Source of the DNA: Paracoccaceae bacterium
Lineage (GTDB): Bacteria; Pseudomonadota; Alphaproteobacteria; Rhodobacterales; Rhodobacteraceae
Direction: 5' to 3'
Length of the DNA: 44,680 nt
Assembly (NCBI GenBank): GCA_013139635.1
Contig: WTAL01000121.1
Location: 1 to 44,680 of the forward strand
Positions 7,844-18,400 of the stretch are shown piece after piece. The stretch's first letter is position 1. Every line of letters starts with the position of its first letter. Position numbers and translations under genes: made by a program. The notes under the pieces were generated by a model. That model searched no databases and was not told where the DNA came from. It was given only the letters and a program-made list of their open reading frames with translations.

Positions 7844-9184
7844 TTATGCACGCCAGTGCGCGGCTGAAGACCCAAGACCCACCGCCGGGGTTTCCCAACG
7901 CATCGGGCTGCCCTCAACGCTAAGCGCCGGGTTTAGGCGCTGAGCTGACCCCCAGGGGGTTAACTCCTGTTCTAGATTAAAATCGGATGGTTCTGGCTGC
8001 AAGGATAAGGCACCGTGCTCGGCTTGCCGGTTTTGCATCAGCAGAACCGCGGTGCGCGCAAGGGAAAGGCGTGGGTTTTTTAACACACCCGTTTTTGCTG
8101 CCGTCAGAGATTTGATAACGGCGGCGGCCATGAGGTATCCGGTGGCGTGGTCAAGTGCTTGTACCGGCAGCGGCGTTGGGCCATCGGCCTTGGCCCAGTG
8201 CATGCCAGCCTCCGCAATGCCACAGGCCATTTGCACGAGGCTGTCAAAGCCGCGCTTTCCGGCCCAAGGCCCCGTCCAGCCATAGGCATTTAGCGAGGCC
8301 TCGATAAGGTTCGGGTTAAGCACTTGCCGCTCGGCCAGCCCATAGCCCAGCCCCTCTAGTGCACCGTTTCTATAGCCATGCACCAAAATATCAGCTTCAC
8401 TCAGAAGCGCTTCAAATGTGGCGCGGTCATTTGGCTGCGTAAGGTCCAGCCTTGCGCAACGCTTGCCAAGCGTCACATCGGGGATCACGTTTGGCTCCTC
8501 CCAATCGGGCGGGTCAATGCGCAGCACCTGTGCGCCAAACCCTGCCAAGGTGCGGGTGGCCACGGGGCCAGCCAGCACGCGGGTGAGGTCTAGCACTTTC
8601 AGGCCGTTTAGCGGCCTTGCATGTGTAGCTGCCCAGCTTTTGGGTGTGGTTTTACGCGGCGAAATCCAGTCAATCAACGGTTCTTGCGCCACGGCCTGCC
8701 CTTGCGGGTGCGCCGCCCAGCCATCAGCCGTGCGCATCATCGCTGCCACGCCGCCCGCCCGCGTAATCGCGGTTTCAAGCTCTTCCGCGCGCCAGCTTAG
8801 CGCCGCCTGCGCTACGGCCTCGCGGTTGGGGGCAGCATTCAGCACCGAAAGTGCAGCGGCGCGGTGGTGAGGCAGATTGGTGTGCAGTCTTATCCACCCG
8901 GTTTTGCAGCGGTAAAGGCCAGCAACCGCATCCCAAAGCGGCGGCAACTCCCAGCCGATGGGGTATATGGACCGCCCATACCAGCGAGACGCCAGCGCGC
9001 GGTTTACCCGCACTTCAGGGCGTTGTGCCAGCCCTTGGGCCGCCAGCAACTCCGCCACGGATTGCCCAACGGCACCATATGCCGCCACCGCCAAATTGGT
9101 CACCTGAAAGCAAGAAGGCAAAGACCCTTCCCCAATGGTTTGGAAATCAGGCGCTAACCCAAGGCTTGCAAAAACCTCATCCAT
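7844..9184 (-). CDS. CaiB/BaiF family CoA-transferase
   Basis: PLNGLKVLDLTRVLAGPVATRTLAGFGAQVLRIDPPDWEEP, RCARLDLTQPNDRATFEALLSEADILVHGYRNGALEGLG, GKRGFDSLVQMACGIA. Confidence 0.88.
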   Translation of the reverse strand: MDEVFASLGLAPDFQTIGEGSLPSCFQVTNLAVAAYGAVGQSVAELLAAQGLAQRPEVRVNRALASRWYGRSIYPIGWELPPLWDAVAGLYRCKTGWIRLHTNLPHHRAAALSVLNAAPNREAVAQAALSWRAEELETAITRAGGVAAMMRTADGWAAHPQGQAVAQEPLIDWISPRKTTPKSWAATHARPLNGLKVLDLTRVLAGPVATRTLAGFGAQVLRIDPPDWEEPNVIPDVTLGKRCARLDLTQPNDRATFEALLSEADILVHGYRNGALEGLGYGLAERQVLNPNLIEASLNAYGWTGPWAGKRGFDSLVQMACGIAEAGMHWAKADGPTPLPVQALDHATGYLMAAAVIKSLTAAKTGVLKNPRLSLARTAVLLMQNRQAEHGALSLQPEPSDFNLEQELTPWGSAQRLNPALSVEGSPMRWETPAVGLGSSAAHWRA

Positions 9185-10555
9185 TTAATAGCTGTATTCT
9201 TGATACACCCGCTTAATGTCGCCGCCCCATTCGCACTGATAAAGCCGCTCCAGCTTTTTGGCGGGCGAGTAGCCACGGCCAAGGATTTCTTGCAGGGCGT
9301 TCAGGAAGTGGGTTTCATCAGGGATAAGCCCGCCTGCCCCCGGCTTGGCACGCGCCTTTAGGCCAGCGTGCGAGATCGAAACCAGTTCCTTGGCGATATC
9401 CAGCACCTCAATGCCGTTAATCCGTGCCTGCAAGCCATCTTTGGCCACATCCAGCCGCAACTGGTCGCGCTCCTCGGCTGTCCAACCCTTGCAAACATCC
9501 CACGCGGCATCCAGCGAGGATTGATCATAAAGCAGGCCCACCCAAAAGGCGGGCAGCGCACAGATTTTGCGCCACGGCCCACCATCAGCCCCGCGCATTT
9601 CAAGATATTGCTTAACGCGCGCCTCGGGGAAAGCGGTGGTCAGGTGGTCAGCCCAATCGCTCAGCGTCGGCACTTCGCCGGGGAGTGCCGGCAGCTTGCC
9701 GTTCAGGAAATCACGAAAAGACATACCAAGCGCGTTGATATACTGCCCATCGCGGTAAACAAAATACATCGGCACATCGAGCGCATATTGCACGTAAGCC
9801 TCAAAGCCAAAGCCTGTTTCAAACACGAAGGGCATCATGCCGGTGCGGGCGCGGTCGGTGTCTTGCCAAATGCGGGCGCGCCAGCTTTGGTAGCCCGTTA
9901 GCTTGCCCTCAAAAAACGGCGAGTTAGCAAAAAGCGCGGTGGCAAACGGCTGCAAGGCCAGCCCTACGCGCAGCTTTTTCGCCATGTCGGCCTCGGAAGA
10001 AAAATCGAGATTCACCTGAATGCAGGTGGTGCGATACATCATCTGTGTGCCATGGCTGCCCACACTTTTCATGTGCGGAGTCATCAGCTTATAGCGCCCC
10101 TTGGGCATCATCGGCATCTGCTCTTCGGTCCACTCCGGCGCGGCGCCCATGCCAAAAAACTTCATGCCCAGCTTGTCTGAAATGTCTTTCACCTCGCGCA
10201 GGTGCACGTTCACCTCGTCGCAAGTCTGGTGGATGCTCTCCAGCGGCGCGCCCGAAAGCTCCAGCTGCCCGCCCGGCTCAAGGCTAACATTCGCGCCGTC
10301 TTTTTCAAGGCCAATTAAGTAGCCCGCTTCCAGCACCGGCTTCCAGTTATACTTGTCCCGCAGCCCTTCCAGCAGGGCTTTGATCGAGCGCTCGCCCTCA
10401 TAAGGGATCGGCTTCAGCGTATCTTTGCAATAGCCGAATTTTTCGTGCTCGGTGCCAATGCGCCAATCTTCTTTAGGCTTACAGCCCGCGGCCATATATT
10501 CGGCCAGCTGGTCATGGTGTTCAATCGGCCCGCCGCCGCTTTGTGGAATGGACAT
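9185..10555 (-). CDS. gshA: Glutamate-cysteine ligase (plant/alphaproteobacterial type)
   Basis: EDWRIGTEHEKFGY, GANVSLEPGGQLELSGAPLESIHQTCDEVNVH, MRGADGGPWRKICALPAFWVGLLYD. Start chosen at MSIPQSGGG. Confidence 0.9.
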   Translation of the reverse strand: MSIPQSGGGPIEHHDQLAEYMAAGCKPKEDWRIGTEHEKFGYCKDTLKPIPYEGERSIKALLEGLRDKYNWKPVLEAGYLIGLEKDGANVSLEPGGQLELSGAPLESIHQTCDEVNVHLREVKDISDKLGMKFFGMGAAPEWTEEQMPMMPKGRYKLMTPHMKSVGSHGTQMMYRTTCIQVNLDFSSEADMAKKLRVGLALQPFATALFANSPFFEGKLTGYQSWRARIWQDTDRARTGMMPFVFETGFGFEAYVQYALDVPMYFVYRDGQYINALGMSFRDFLNGKLPALPGEVPTLSDWADHLTTAFPEARVKQYLEMRGADGGPWRKICALPAFWVGLLYDQSSLDAAWDVCKGWTAEERDQLRLDVAKDGLQARINGIEVLDIAKELVSISHAGLKARAKPGAGGLIPDETHFLNALQEILGRGYSPAKKLERLYQCEWGGDIKRVYQEYSY

Positions 10556-10625
10556 TGGCTTCCCCTTTTTATCTTGTTGCTCAAGAGTTAGGTGCGGCAG
10601 CTTGTCCATGCAAGGCAGAAATTGA

Positions 10626-10671
10626 ACACATCACAAATCATTGTGTGAAACGCATCAGAAATTATTGTGGG
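10626..10671. repeat. Tandem pair of 22-bp direct repeats with internal dyads upstream of gshA
   Basis: ACACATCACAAATCATTGTGTG (10626-10647) and ACGCATCAGAAATTATTGTGGG (10650-10671), 18/22 identical, 24-nt period; first copy contains CACAA-ATCA-TTGTG. Confidence 0.6.
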
Positions 10672-11177
10672 CGCTGCCAGACGATATGCATCACATTCCT
10701 ATCGGCATTCAGGGCTTTGTTGAGCCGCTCAAGGCTGAGCCCCGGCAAAGCCGAAAACGCGTGCAGCAGGCGGTCGGCCCCCTTGGCATTAAACGGAATA
10801 ATCAGCGGGGCCTGCTCTGGTGCATAAAGCACCCAGTTATAACTGCCTGATTTACTTGGTGAAATCACGATCTTGCTGAGCCCCTCAAGGCTTACATCGC
10901 CGCCCATACGGGGGGCAAAATAAACGATATTCCGCTCGCGCACCTCCACAATGCCCGCCGCCTCACCGCCTCGCCGCAGCTTGAGCCGGATTAAAGCGTA
11001 ATAGAGCAGCGGCCCGGCAAGCAGTGCCAAAGCCACCCCCATGCCGAGGTAAAAATAGCTCGGGCGGGTAATGCCAAGCCAAAGCCAATAGGCGGCCAAG
11101 GGCAAGCCGAGCGCCAAAAACAGCGGCTCCAGCCAGCGTTTTACTTGCTGCATAGCGTCTTCCCGAAAAACACTCAT
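10662..11177 (-). CDS. Hypothetical membrane protein (two N-terminal TM segments)
   Basis: Complete ORF with overlapping start/stop to the neighbouring gene (ATGA type); no family recognised. Confidence 0.7.
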   Translation of the reverse strand: MSVFREDAMQQVKRWLEPLFLALGLPLAAYWLWLGITRPSYFYLGMGVALALLAGPLLYYALIRLKLRRGGEAAGIVEVRERNIVYFAPRMGGDVSLEGLSKIVISPSKSGSYNWVLYAPEQAPLIIPFNAKGADRLLHAFSALPGLSLERLNKALNADRNVMHIVWQRPQ

Positions 11178-12013
11178 GCCTCACCTCCGAATAACACAAT
11201 CTGGTATTTACCAGTTTCTCTAAACCCAACGGCGCGGTAAGTTTTGCTCGCCGTTTCAGACGCCGAAAACAGGATGGCATTTTCTGCGCCCGCGGCAAAC
11301 GCCTCGTCTACATGCGCCGCCACAGCGCGGCGTGCAAAGCCACGCCCGCGCCTGCAAGGCGGTGTATACACGCCGCCAACCTGCACCGCATCGGGCATAT
11401 AGGCATTTAAATTGGATTGCGCAACAATCTCGCCATCTTTTAGCAAAAGCCGCTGCCGCCCGTGTTCGATAGTCTGCTTGGCTGCCGCATGGGTCTCGCG
11501 TCGGCTATTTTCGCTATCCACCTCGCCCAACACTTCCAGATTATAGGCGTGGTTCCATTCAGACAACAGCGGCAGGTCGTCCATCGCAGCGGCCTGCAGG
11601 GAAAACCCCTGCATATCCTGCCGCTTTAAGTCCTCTCGCCGCAGTAAAAACAGCGGCTCGATGTCGTTCATTTTTGTGGGCGCATCTGCCATGCCAAACC
11701 CGGCAATTATCGCTGCCACCATTTCAGGCGCGCCCGTGGTGACGGTAGGTTTAAAGCTCGAGGGCAAAGCCGCACGCATATGCGAGACCATTTCGGCAAG
11801 GTCGCCTGCCGCCTGAAGCATCACCGCGCCGCCATTGCCAACCCCGCCAATGCCGCCATCACTGCGTATGAAATACCGCATCCCGTAGGGGGCGTTGGTA
11901 TTGCCAATGCCGAAATCCCGCAAGTTGCCGCGCATAAACATGCTGGTGGCAAAATGTTTGGCGAGATAGGCCTCGATCAGCGCTTCGTCGCCTTTTACGG
12001 CCTCAAAGATCAT
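11174..12013 (-). CDS. GNAT family N-acetyltransferase
   Basis: GGVYTPPCRRGRGFARRAVAAHVDEAFAAGAENAILFSASETASKTYRAVGFRETGKYQIVLF. Start chosen at MIFEAVKG. Confidence 0.82.
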   Translation of the reverse strand: MIFEAVKGDEALIEAYLAKHFATSMFMRGNLRDFGIGNTNAPYGMRYFIRSDGGIGGVGNGGAVMLQAAGDLAEMVSHMRAALPSSFKPTVTTGAPEMVAAIIAGFGMADAPTKMNDIEPLFLLRREDLKRQDMQGFSLQAAAMDDLPLLSEWNHAYNLEVLGEVDSENSRRETHAAAKQTIEHGRQRLLLKDGEIVAQSNLNAYMPDAVQVGGVYTPPCRRGRGFARRAVAAHVDEAFAAGAENAILFSASETASKTYRAVGFRETGKYQIVLFGGEA

Positions 12014-12732
12014 TTCCAGTCTCCCAGCGCGATTTGCCACGCGGTTATAGCTGCCACTGCCGCCGTATCTGCCCGCAAAATGCGCGGCCCGAGGGTCACG
12101 CTGACCACGGCCTCAAGCCCTCGAAGGGCCGCCACTTCATCGGCAGAAAACCCGCCCTCCGGCCCGATCACAATTGCCCAAGGCCCTGCTTGCTGAGCCG
12201 CCAAAGCCTCTGCAACGGGCAGCGCCTCTCGGCCTTCGTCACAAAACATAAGTTTGCGCTCGGCAGGCCAGTCTTCCAACATGTCCACCAGCCTTACTGG
12301 CTCCAAAACCTCCGGCACAAAGGTGGCACCACATTGCTCAGCGGATTCAGCAGCGTGGGCCTGCAATCGGCCTGCATTTATCCGCTCGTTGGTAAAATCG
12401 GTGATCACGGGCTGCACTTCGTGCACCCCCATTTCTACCGCTTTCTCCACAATAAACGCCGTGCGGGCCTTTTTGATGGGTGCAAAAAGCAGCCATAAAT
12501 CAGGCGGAGACGCCTGCGGCGCAACCATCTCTTTACACACGAGCAAGCCATTGCGTTTGTTGGCTTTCGCCACCTCAGCGACCCACTCGCCATTGGCCCC
12601 GTCAAACACCCGCAGCGTGTCGCCGACCTTCCGGCGCATCACGCCAAACAGGTAGTTGCTCTGGGCGTTATCCAGCGGCAAAACGGTCTCGGCAGCCAGC
12701 GGCCCCTCAACATATAGCCGAATGTCAGCCAC
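12010..12732 (-). CDS. rsmE: 16S rRNA (uracil(1498)-N(3))-methyltransferase
   Basis: AIVIGPEGGFSADEVAALRG...VSVTLGPRILRADTAAVAAI, SPIKKARTAFIVEKAVEMGVHEVQPV-type motifs. Confidence 0.93.
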   Translation of the reverse strand: MADIRLYVEGPLAAETVLPLDNAQSNYLFGVMRRKVGDTLRVFDGANGEWVAEVAKANKRNGLLVCKEMVAPQASPPDLWLLFAPIKKARTAFIVEKAVEMGVHEVQPVITDFTNERINAGRLQAHAAESAEQCGATFVPEVLEPVRLVDMLEDWPAERKLMFCDEGREALPVAEALAAQQAGPWAIVIGPEGGFSADEVAALRGLEAVVSVTLGPRILRADTAAVAAITAWQIALGDWK

Positions 12733-13380
12733 TTAATCCAACGACTCAAAATTGCCGGTGGTGGTGTTATAGGCCATCAAAACCCCATCACCGATAGAGT
12801 GCCACAGCCCGTGCAAGCTAAGCTGCCCGCTGGCGATGGCGTCTTGAATAAACGGAAATTCCGTTAGGTTTTCAATCGCGACCATCACCGACGTTAGCTC
12901 CAGCGCGGTAATCCGCTCGGCGTCATTTTCGATGTGCTTTACCCGCTCATAACCGGGGCGCAAAATGTCCATCCAGCGGTCTACAAAGCCTTCACGATGT
13001 GGTGCCAAATCGCCATGGCAACTATCATGGCAGTGCCGCACACCGCCACATTGCGAGTGGCCCAGCACTATAATATGCTCAACCTTCAGCGCCGTAACCG
13101 CAAACTCAATCGCGGCAGATGTGCCGTGATGGGCGTTATCATCCGTATAGGGCGGCACAAGGTTGGCCACATTGCGATGAATGAAAAACTCGCCGGTTTC
13201 CGCGCCAAAAATCGAGGTGACGTGCACGCGGCTATCGCAGCAGGAGATCACCATCACCTTGGGGCTTTGGCCTTCAGTCGCCAAGCGCGCGTGCTTTTCT
13301 TGTTTTTCCAGAAACAGCCCTGTTTTCCAGTCCCGATAGCGGGTGACCAGATATTCGGGCAGGGGGGATACATTCTTCAT
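12733..13380 (-). CDS. Beta-class carbonic anhydrase
   Basis: VISCCDSRVHVTSIF, FFIHRNVANLVPPY, HIIVLGHSQCGGVR. Confidence 0.93.
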   Translation of the reverse strand: MKNVSPLPEYLVTRYRDWKTGLFLEKQEKHARLATEGQSPKVMVISCCDSRVHVTSIFGAETGEFFIHRNVANLVPPYTDDNAHHGTSAAIEFAVTALKVEHIIVLGHSQCGGVRHCHDSCHGDLAPHREGFVDRWMDILRPGYERVKHIENDAERITALELTSVMVAIENLTEFPFIQDAIASGQLSLHGLWHSIGDGVLMAYNTTTGNFESLD

Positions 13381-13443
13381 CGGCAGGCGCTCCTCGTTGG
13401 CGTCGTCTGCACAGATATGCCTTATTTGCGAGGGGCTGCCAAG

Positions 13444-14907
13444 CTAGATAATGGTAATGTCGTCCAGCAGGGCGTTTACGTCGGTGATGCCGTGAATTTT
13501 CAGAATGTCGCCACCGCCGAAATCCAGCTCCACATGGAAGCCGCCATTGCCGTTGTTGGCCACATTCGAGCTACCGTAAGTGTCCAGAATTTGCTGAATG
13601 GTCAAGCCACTCACAAGCGCCGAATCCAGCTCGATGGTGTCCACATTATCCTCAAAATCGCTTACGCGGTCCACGGCCCAGCCTTGCTTGAACACAAAGG
13701 TATCGTTGCCGGTGCCACCTACCAGCTTATCACGGCCAATACCGCCTTCGAGCCGGTCATTGCCCGCGCCACCGTCAAGCTTGTCTCGTCCGCCGCCGCC
13801 GCGCAATATATCATGCCCGCCTTCGCCGATCAGCATATCATGCTTGCGGTTGCCGTTAAGCGTATCATTGCCGGTGCCACCGCGGATGATATCATCACCA
13901 AACCCGCCACGGATCACATCGGCACCGCCGCCGCCCCAGATAACGTTATTAGCAATATTGCCGGTAATGTCGTCATTGCCGGAGCCGGAAATGAAGGCTT
14001 CGATTATGGTATCCCGCATGATGATCATATTGCCGGTCAGGCCACCTACGTCTGAAATGGTTTCTGGGTTGAGGTCAACCCGCATGTCGGCGGTCACGTT
14101 TGAGAAGTCAATCTTGTCATATCCGCCATCATCAATAATGGTGAAAGATGCCGTTGCATCAAGATTGCCATCATAATAGCCGCCTGCATTGGAGCCAACG
14201 CCATATGTAGTATCACCCGTGCGCAGGGTGCCGACGGTGCCATACAATGTTTGCATGGCCAGAATATCGGCGATCATCGGGGTGAGTAGGTAATTATAGC
14301 TGCCCGTACCAGCTTCACCTTGGCTGAAATAGGACATAACGGTGGCTTGCCAGGAATCATTTAGATAGTGGTTATCTCCACTCCCGTCAGTCGCATAGTC
14401 GGCAGAGCCGTTATAATTACCGGCATGGTCCAACCCCATGGCGTGGCCAATTTCGTGCATATAAGTCATGAACGAATAGCTATCAATGCCGGTGCCATAG
14501 GTGGCAATCCAGCTTGTGCTAACATTAACAGTTGAAGAATTAATGGTGCCGCCGGGGCCGGTCCAAGAACTTGGCCCCGCAAACGCACCGGACTGATTAT
14601 CATCAAAGGTGATGCCAGCCGAGCCAGCAACCTGATTAAAGGTAATGCCGGTCACCATGCTCCAAGCTTCCAGCGCCCAGGTGGCCAATTGCTGGCCAGC
14701 CCCGGTAAGCGCTGTGATGTTCACGGTAATAACGCGGGCCGCTCCAATGTTGAAGCTTGCGCCACCCAACCAGTTATAAACCAGAAAATCCGAGATCTGG
14801 TCATTGGTATACGTAGGGAGAGTCGCAGACTTGGTCGCGCCGTCTTGCGTAGCACTCGGGGCGAAAAAGGCTTGGTCGAGGGGTTGAGACACGCGCATGG
14901 TTTGCAT
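13444..14907 (-). CDS. M10 serralysin-type metallopeptidase with RTX/hemolysin-type Ca-binding repeats
   Basis: Zinc motif HEIGHAMGLDHAG with downstream MSYFS Met-turn; repeats GGGGADVIRGGFGDDIIRGGTGNDTLNG...GGAGNDRLEGGIGRDKLVGGTGNDTFVF. Confidence 0.92.
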   Translation of the reverse strand: MQTMRVSQPLDQAFFAPSATQDGATKSATLPTYTNDQISDFLVYNWLGGASFNIGAARVITVNITALTGAGQQLATWALEAWSMVTGITFNQVAGSAGITFDDNQSGAFAGPSSWTGPGGTINSSTVNVSTSWIATYGTGIDSYSFMTYMHEIGHAMGLDHAGNYNGSADYATDGSGDNHYLNDSWQATVMSYFSQGEAGTGSYNYLLTPMIADILAMQTLYGTVGTLRTGDTTYGVGSNAGGYYDGNLDATASFTIIDDGGYDKIDFSNVTADMRVDLNPETISDVGGLTGNMIIMRDTIIEAFISGSGNDDITGNIANNVIWGGGGADVIRGGFGDDIIRGGTGNDTLNGNRKHDMLIGEGGHDILRGGGGRDKLDGGAGNDRLEGGIGRDKLVGGTGNDTFVFKQGWAVDRVSDFEDNVDTIELDSALVSGLTIQQILDTYGSSNVANNGNGGFHVELDFGGGDILKIHGITDVNALLDDITII

Positions 14908-14993
14908 AAGGGAATCCTTAAAAGGTATTGATCAATCATTAAAATATACAATACCGTGCGCTGCACTGTCGAGAGACAATTCGCCTAAAAAGC

Positions 14994-15026
14994 AACAAAA
15001 AACCCCCGCCGTTGCCGGAAGGGGCC
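14994..15026 (-). terminator. Rho-independent terminator downstream of trxA
   Basis: Minus strand GGCCCCTTCCGGCAACGGCGGGGGTTTTTTGTTGCTTTTT: GC-rich hairpin followed by a T tract, just after the trxA stop. Confidence 0.72.
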
Positions 15027-15046
15027 AAATTTGTGTGGTGAGCGGC

Positions 15047-15388
15047 CTAGATGGCGCCGTCAATCCAGCTTTTGAGCGCCGCTTTTGGAGCCGCACCCGT
15101 TTTGTTGGCCACAACTTCGCCGCCTTTAAACAGGAAAAGCGCCGGAATGCCGCGAATGCCCATTTGTGCCGGGATGTTGGAGTTTTCGTCCACATTCAGC
15201 TTGGCGATTTTCACAGTGTCACCGTATTCAGCCGCAAGCTCTTCCAGAGCCGGGCCGATCATTTTGCATGGGCCACACCATTCGGCCCAGAAATCAACCA
15301 CTACGGGTACGTCGGAATCAAGCACATCGGCCTGAAAGCTGCTATCGGTTACTTTAAATGTTGCCACGTCGGGACTCCTCATATTCAA
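15047..15388 (-). CDS. trxA: Thioredoxin
   Basis: [27 protein letters not shown]...[15 protein letters not shown]. Confidence 0.95.
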   Translation of the reverse strand: MNMRSPDVATFKVTDSSFQADVLDSDVPVVVDFWAEWCGPCKMIGPALEELAAEYGDTVKIAKLNVDENSNIPAQMGIRGIPALFLFKGGEVVANKTGAAPKAALKSWIDGAI

Positions 15389-15427
15389 ATTTGCTTATGC
15401 CTAACCTAAGTAGCCGATGCCCCGCCG

Positions 15428-18400
15428 TCAACCACCCGCCGCGCGTTTCAATGCCGCATCACGCAGCTGTGCGGGCACGTCCATCAGGCTTTGGGTGGCG
15501 GTCCACAAAATAGCGGTTTTGATCTCGCGGTCAGGGTAAACCAACGCTAGCGCCGCGCCGTAGGCCGCCATTTGCCGCAAAAAACCTTCGGGAATACCCT
15601 CAGGCGTTTCGGGCACCTGCGGGTTTGATTTGAAATCGACTGCCAAAATGGTGTCACCAAGTATCAACGCATCTATCCGGCCAGAAATCAGCCCGATCTC
15701 TGGCAAGGTGGCGCTCACGGGGACTTCACGTAAGGTATTGGCGGCAAATACCGCAGCAAGCGCGGGGGCTTCCAATACGGCGAGCGCCTCCTGCACAACC
15801 CCAGCTAACGGGGTTTCGAGAAGCCTATGAGCGGTCGCTTTCCGGTCGCTCGTCGGCACATTTACCAGATGCTCCAGCAAGGTGTGAATCTGTGTGCCGC
15901 GTAAAAGCGCGTCAGGCTCGGGCTTGGCCCCCTCAATGGTGTGGTCTCCCCCCAAACCAGAAGGCGATATCGGGCGCGGTGGCTTGATAACTTTTGGCGC
16001 CGGTTGCGAAAGCCAGTCTGGCAACTCGGTATTAGTTTCCAGCGGTTTAACGGATTTTCCGGCATCAAGCTGCCAGTTGTTTTCCAACACCAACCGCTCG
16101 TTTTCGCGGGTTTCAGCCCCGAGCGCCCCAAGCGCCTCGGCAACGGGGTCATACCAGTTTTCAGGCACGCGCTTTCGGTCGCCTGAACCTGCCATAATTA
16201 GCCAGCTTTCAGCGCGGGTCAGGGCCACATAAAGCAGGCGCATTTTTTCTTCGGTTTGCAGGGTTTGCTGGGCTTGCCGCACCTCTGCAAGCGCTGAGGG
16301 TAGCTCTGCCACGGCCCCGCCACAGGCCGCCAACCCGCTATCCAAGGCCAGCACGGCTTGGCCTTTATTATTGGCCTTTTTAACGGTTTGCGGCAGAATA
16401 ACAATCGGCGCTTCCAGCCCTTTGGCCCCATGCACGGTCATTATCCGCAATAGGTTATCTTCATTGTTAAACTGCCGCTTCACCTCTAGCTCGTCGGCTT
16501 TTACCCAGTTAAGGAATCCGGTTAGGCTCGGGGCCTCATTGCGCTCGTATTCCAACGCTTGGCGCAAAAGCTCGTCCACGCCTTCCTCGGCCTCTGGCCC
16601 CAACCGCGCCAGAAGTTTTTCGCGGCCATTGTGGTGAATCAAGATCCGTTGAAGCAATTCAAAGGGTCGGCTGTAGTCAACATGGTCGAGGATATCCGAC
16701 AGCATTTCATCGGGTTTCACCGCATCCCAAAGCCGCCCCTTGCGGCCGTGGGCGAGCGTAAAGAGCGCGGCCTCTGAAACCCCGCAAAGCGGCGAACGCA
16801 AGGCGCAGGCTAGTGCTAGATCATCTTGCGGGTTGGCCGCGAATTGCAGCAGCGCCAGCAGGTCTTTTACCGCCAATTCCTCGGCTACCTTTAGCCGATC
16901 CGCCCCCGCCACAGGCACGCCAGCCGCCTTTAGCTCCTTCAGCAGCGCCTTAAAAAGATCACCGCGGGCTTGCACGAGAATAAGGAAATCACCCGCTTGC
17001 ACAGGGCGCTTTTTACCGGGCAAAACCACCTTGCTGGCAATAATTTCCGCCACCCGCGCGGCCACATCCTCAGCCAGCAAAAGCATAGGGTCACTTGGCG
17101 GCAGGGCATCTACCGGCGCATCCCATGGCAGCGTCTCTTCAGCGGGCGTTTTTTCATAAAATGGCCATAGCTCTACCCGCCCGGGCAAGGCCTCATCTAC
17201 CGCTCCGTGGCGAATATCACCCACTACACCTCCGCGCGCATCCCCGCTAAACACTTGGTCTACAAGGTTTAAAATTGGCGGCGCCGAGCGGAAGGAGTAT
17301 TGCAGCTCCCCTTCAAACATCGGCGTTTCCACCGCCTCCAGCCGCTTATGCAGCAAGGATTTAACCCGCGCGAATTCATGCGGGTCCGCCCCTTGAAATG
17401 AGAATATCGACTGCTTTTCATCGCCCACCACAAACACCGTGCGCGGCGTTTCCCCCTCGGCGGCATAAATTTCTTCGGCCAGCGCCTTTACAATATCCCA
17501 TTGCAGCGGGCTGGTGTCTTGCGCCTCGTCAACCAAAATATGGTCTATGCCGCCATCGAGCCGATAAAGCACCCATTGCGCCATATCGGAATCGCGCAGC
17601 AAGGCATCGGCCTTGCGAATAAGGTCCTCAAATTCCAGCACAGCACGGGCAGATTTGTGGGTGTTATAGCGCGCCAAAAAGCCAGCGGCAAAACCATGCA
17701 GCACACGGGCTTTATCCAGTGCCGCCAGCGCGAGGCGGGATTGGTGCGCAGCGTAAACGCGCTCGATGAGTGTTTGCATAAGCTCTTGCGCCGTCGGAAA
17801 AACCTTCTTTGCGGCGGCCACCGGAAAGCCTCGGGTAGAAAGCGGCTGTTTGTCTTTGCGTAAAAAGCCGAGCGTCAGCATATCCAGCGCGGTTTTGGCT
17901 GGGTTTTTTCGGCTTGCAACCAATTGCTCGGCCGCGTTGCCATCTTTCACCCCACCCCCTCTAATAAGCGCGTTTATGAAGGCATCAAGGGTTTGGTCAT
18001 CAAAGCCTTGCAGCACCCGCGCCAGCAGTATTTCTTCGGTGACATTCGGCTCGGCGCCTAAGGCCTCGGCGGCAGCATCCTCATAAAAGGCGTGTTCAAA
18101 AAGCTCCTGATGTTTCAGGATGTCGTGCAAAAAACCTTCGGGCTCTCCGGCCTTCTCAATGAACCCGGCGAAATCCTCTGGCATTTCCAGTGCCATTTCA
18201 TCCAGCACCCCGGCCCGAAGGGCCTTGGCCCCGCGCTCATCCAACAGCTCAAAATCGGGTGAAACCTGCGCTTCCAGCGGGAAGCGGTGCAGCAGGCTTT
18301 CGCAAAAGGCGTGGATGGTCTGGATTTTAAGCCCGCCGGGGGTTTCCAGCGCGCGGGCAAACAGCGAGCGGGCATGCAGGAGCTGCGCCTCGGGTAGATC

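Noticed and set aside
7650-7898. 82-aa minus-strand ORF overlapping the CaiB 3' end
   Set aside because: Out-of-frame with the CoA-transferase, no family resemblance; the gap is better explained as non-coding/remnant.
12934-14055. 373-aa plus-strand ORF antisense to carbonic anhydrase and the M10 protease
   Set aside because: Overlaps two strongly supported minus-strand genes; composition typical of antisense frames in GC-rich DNA; no recognisable motif.
14928-14938. ATTGATCAAT palindrome upstream of the M10 protease considered as an FNR box
   Set aside because: The half-sites abut without the 4-bp spacer required for FNR-family sites.
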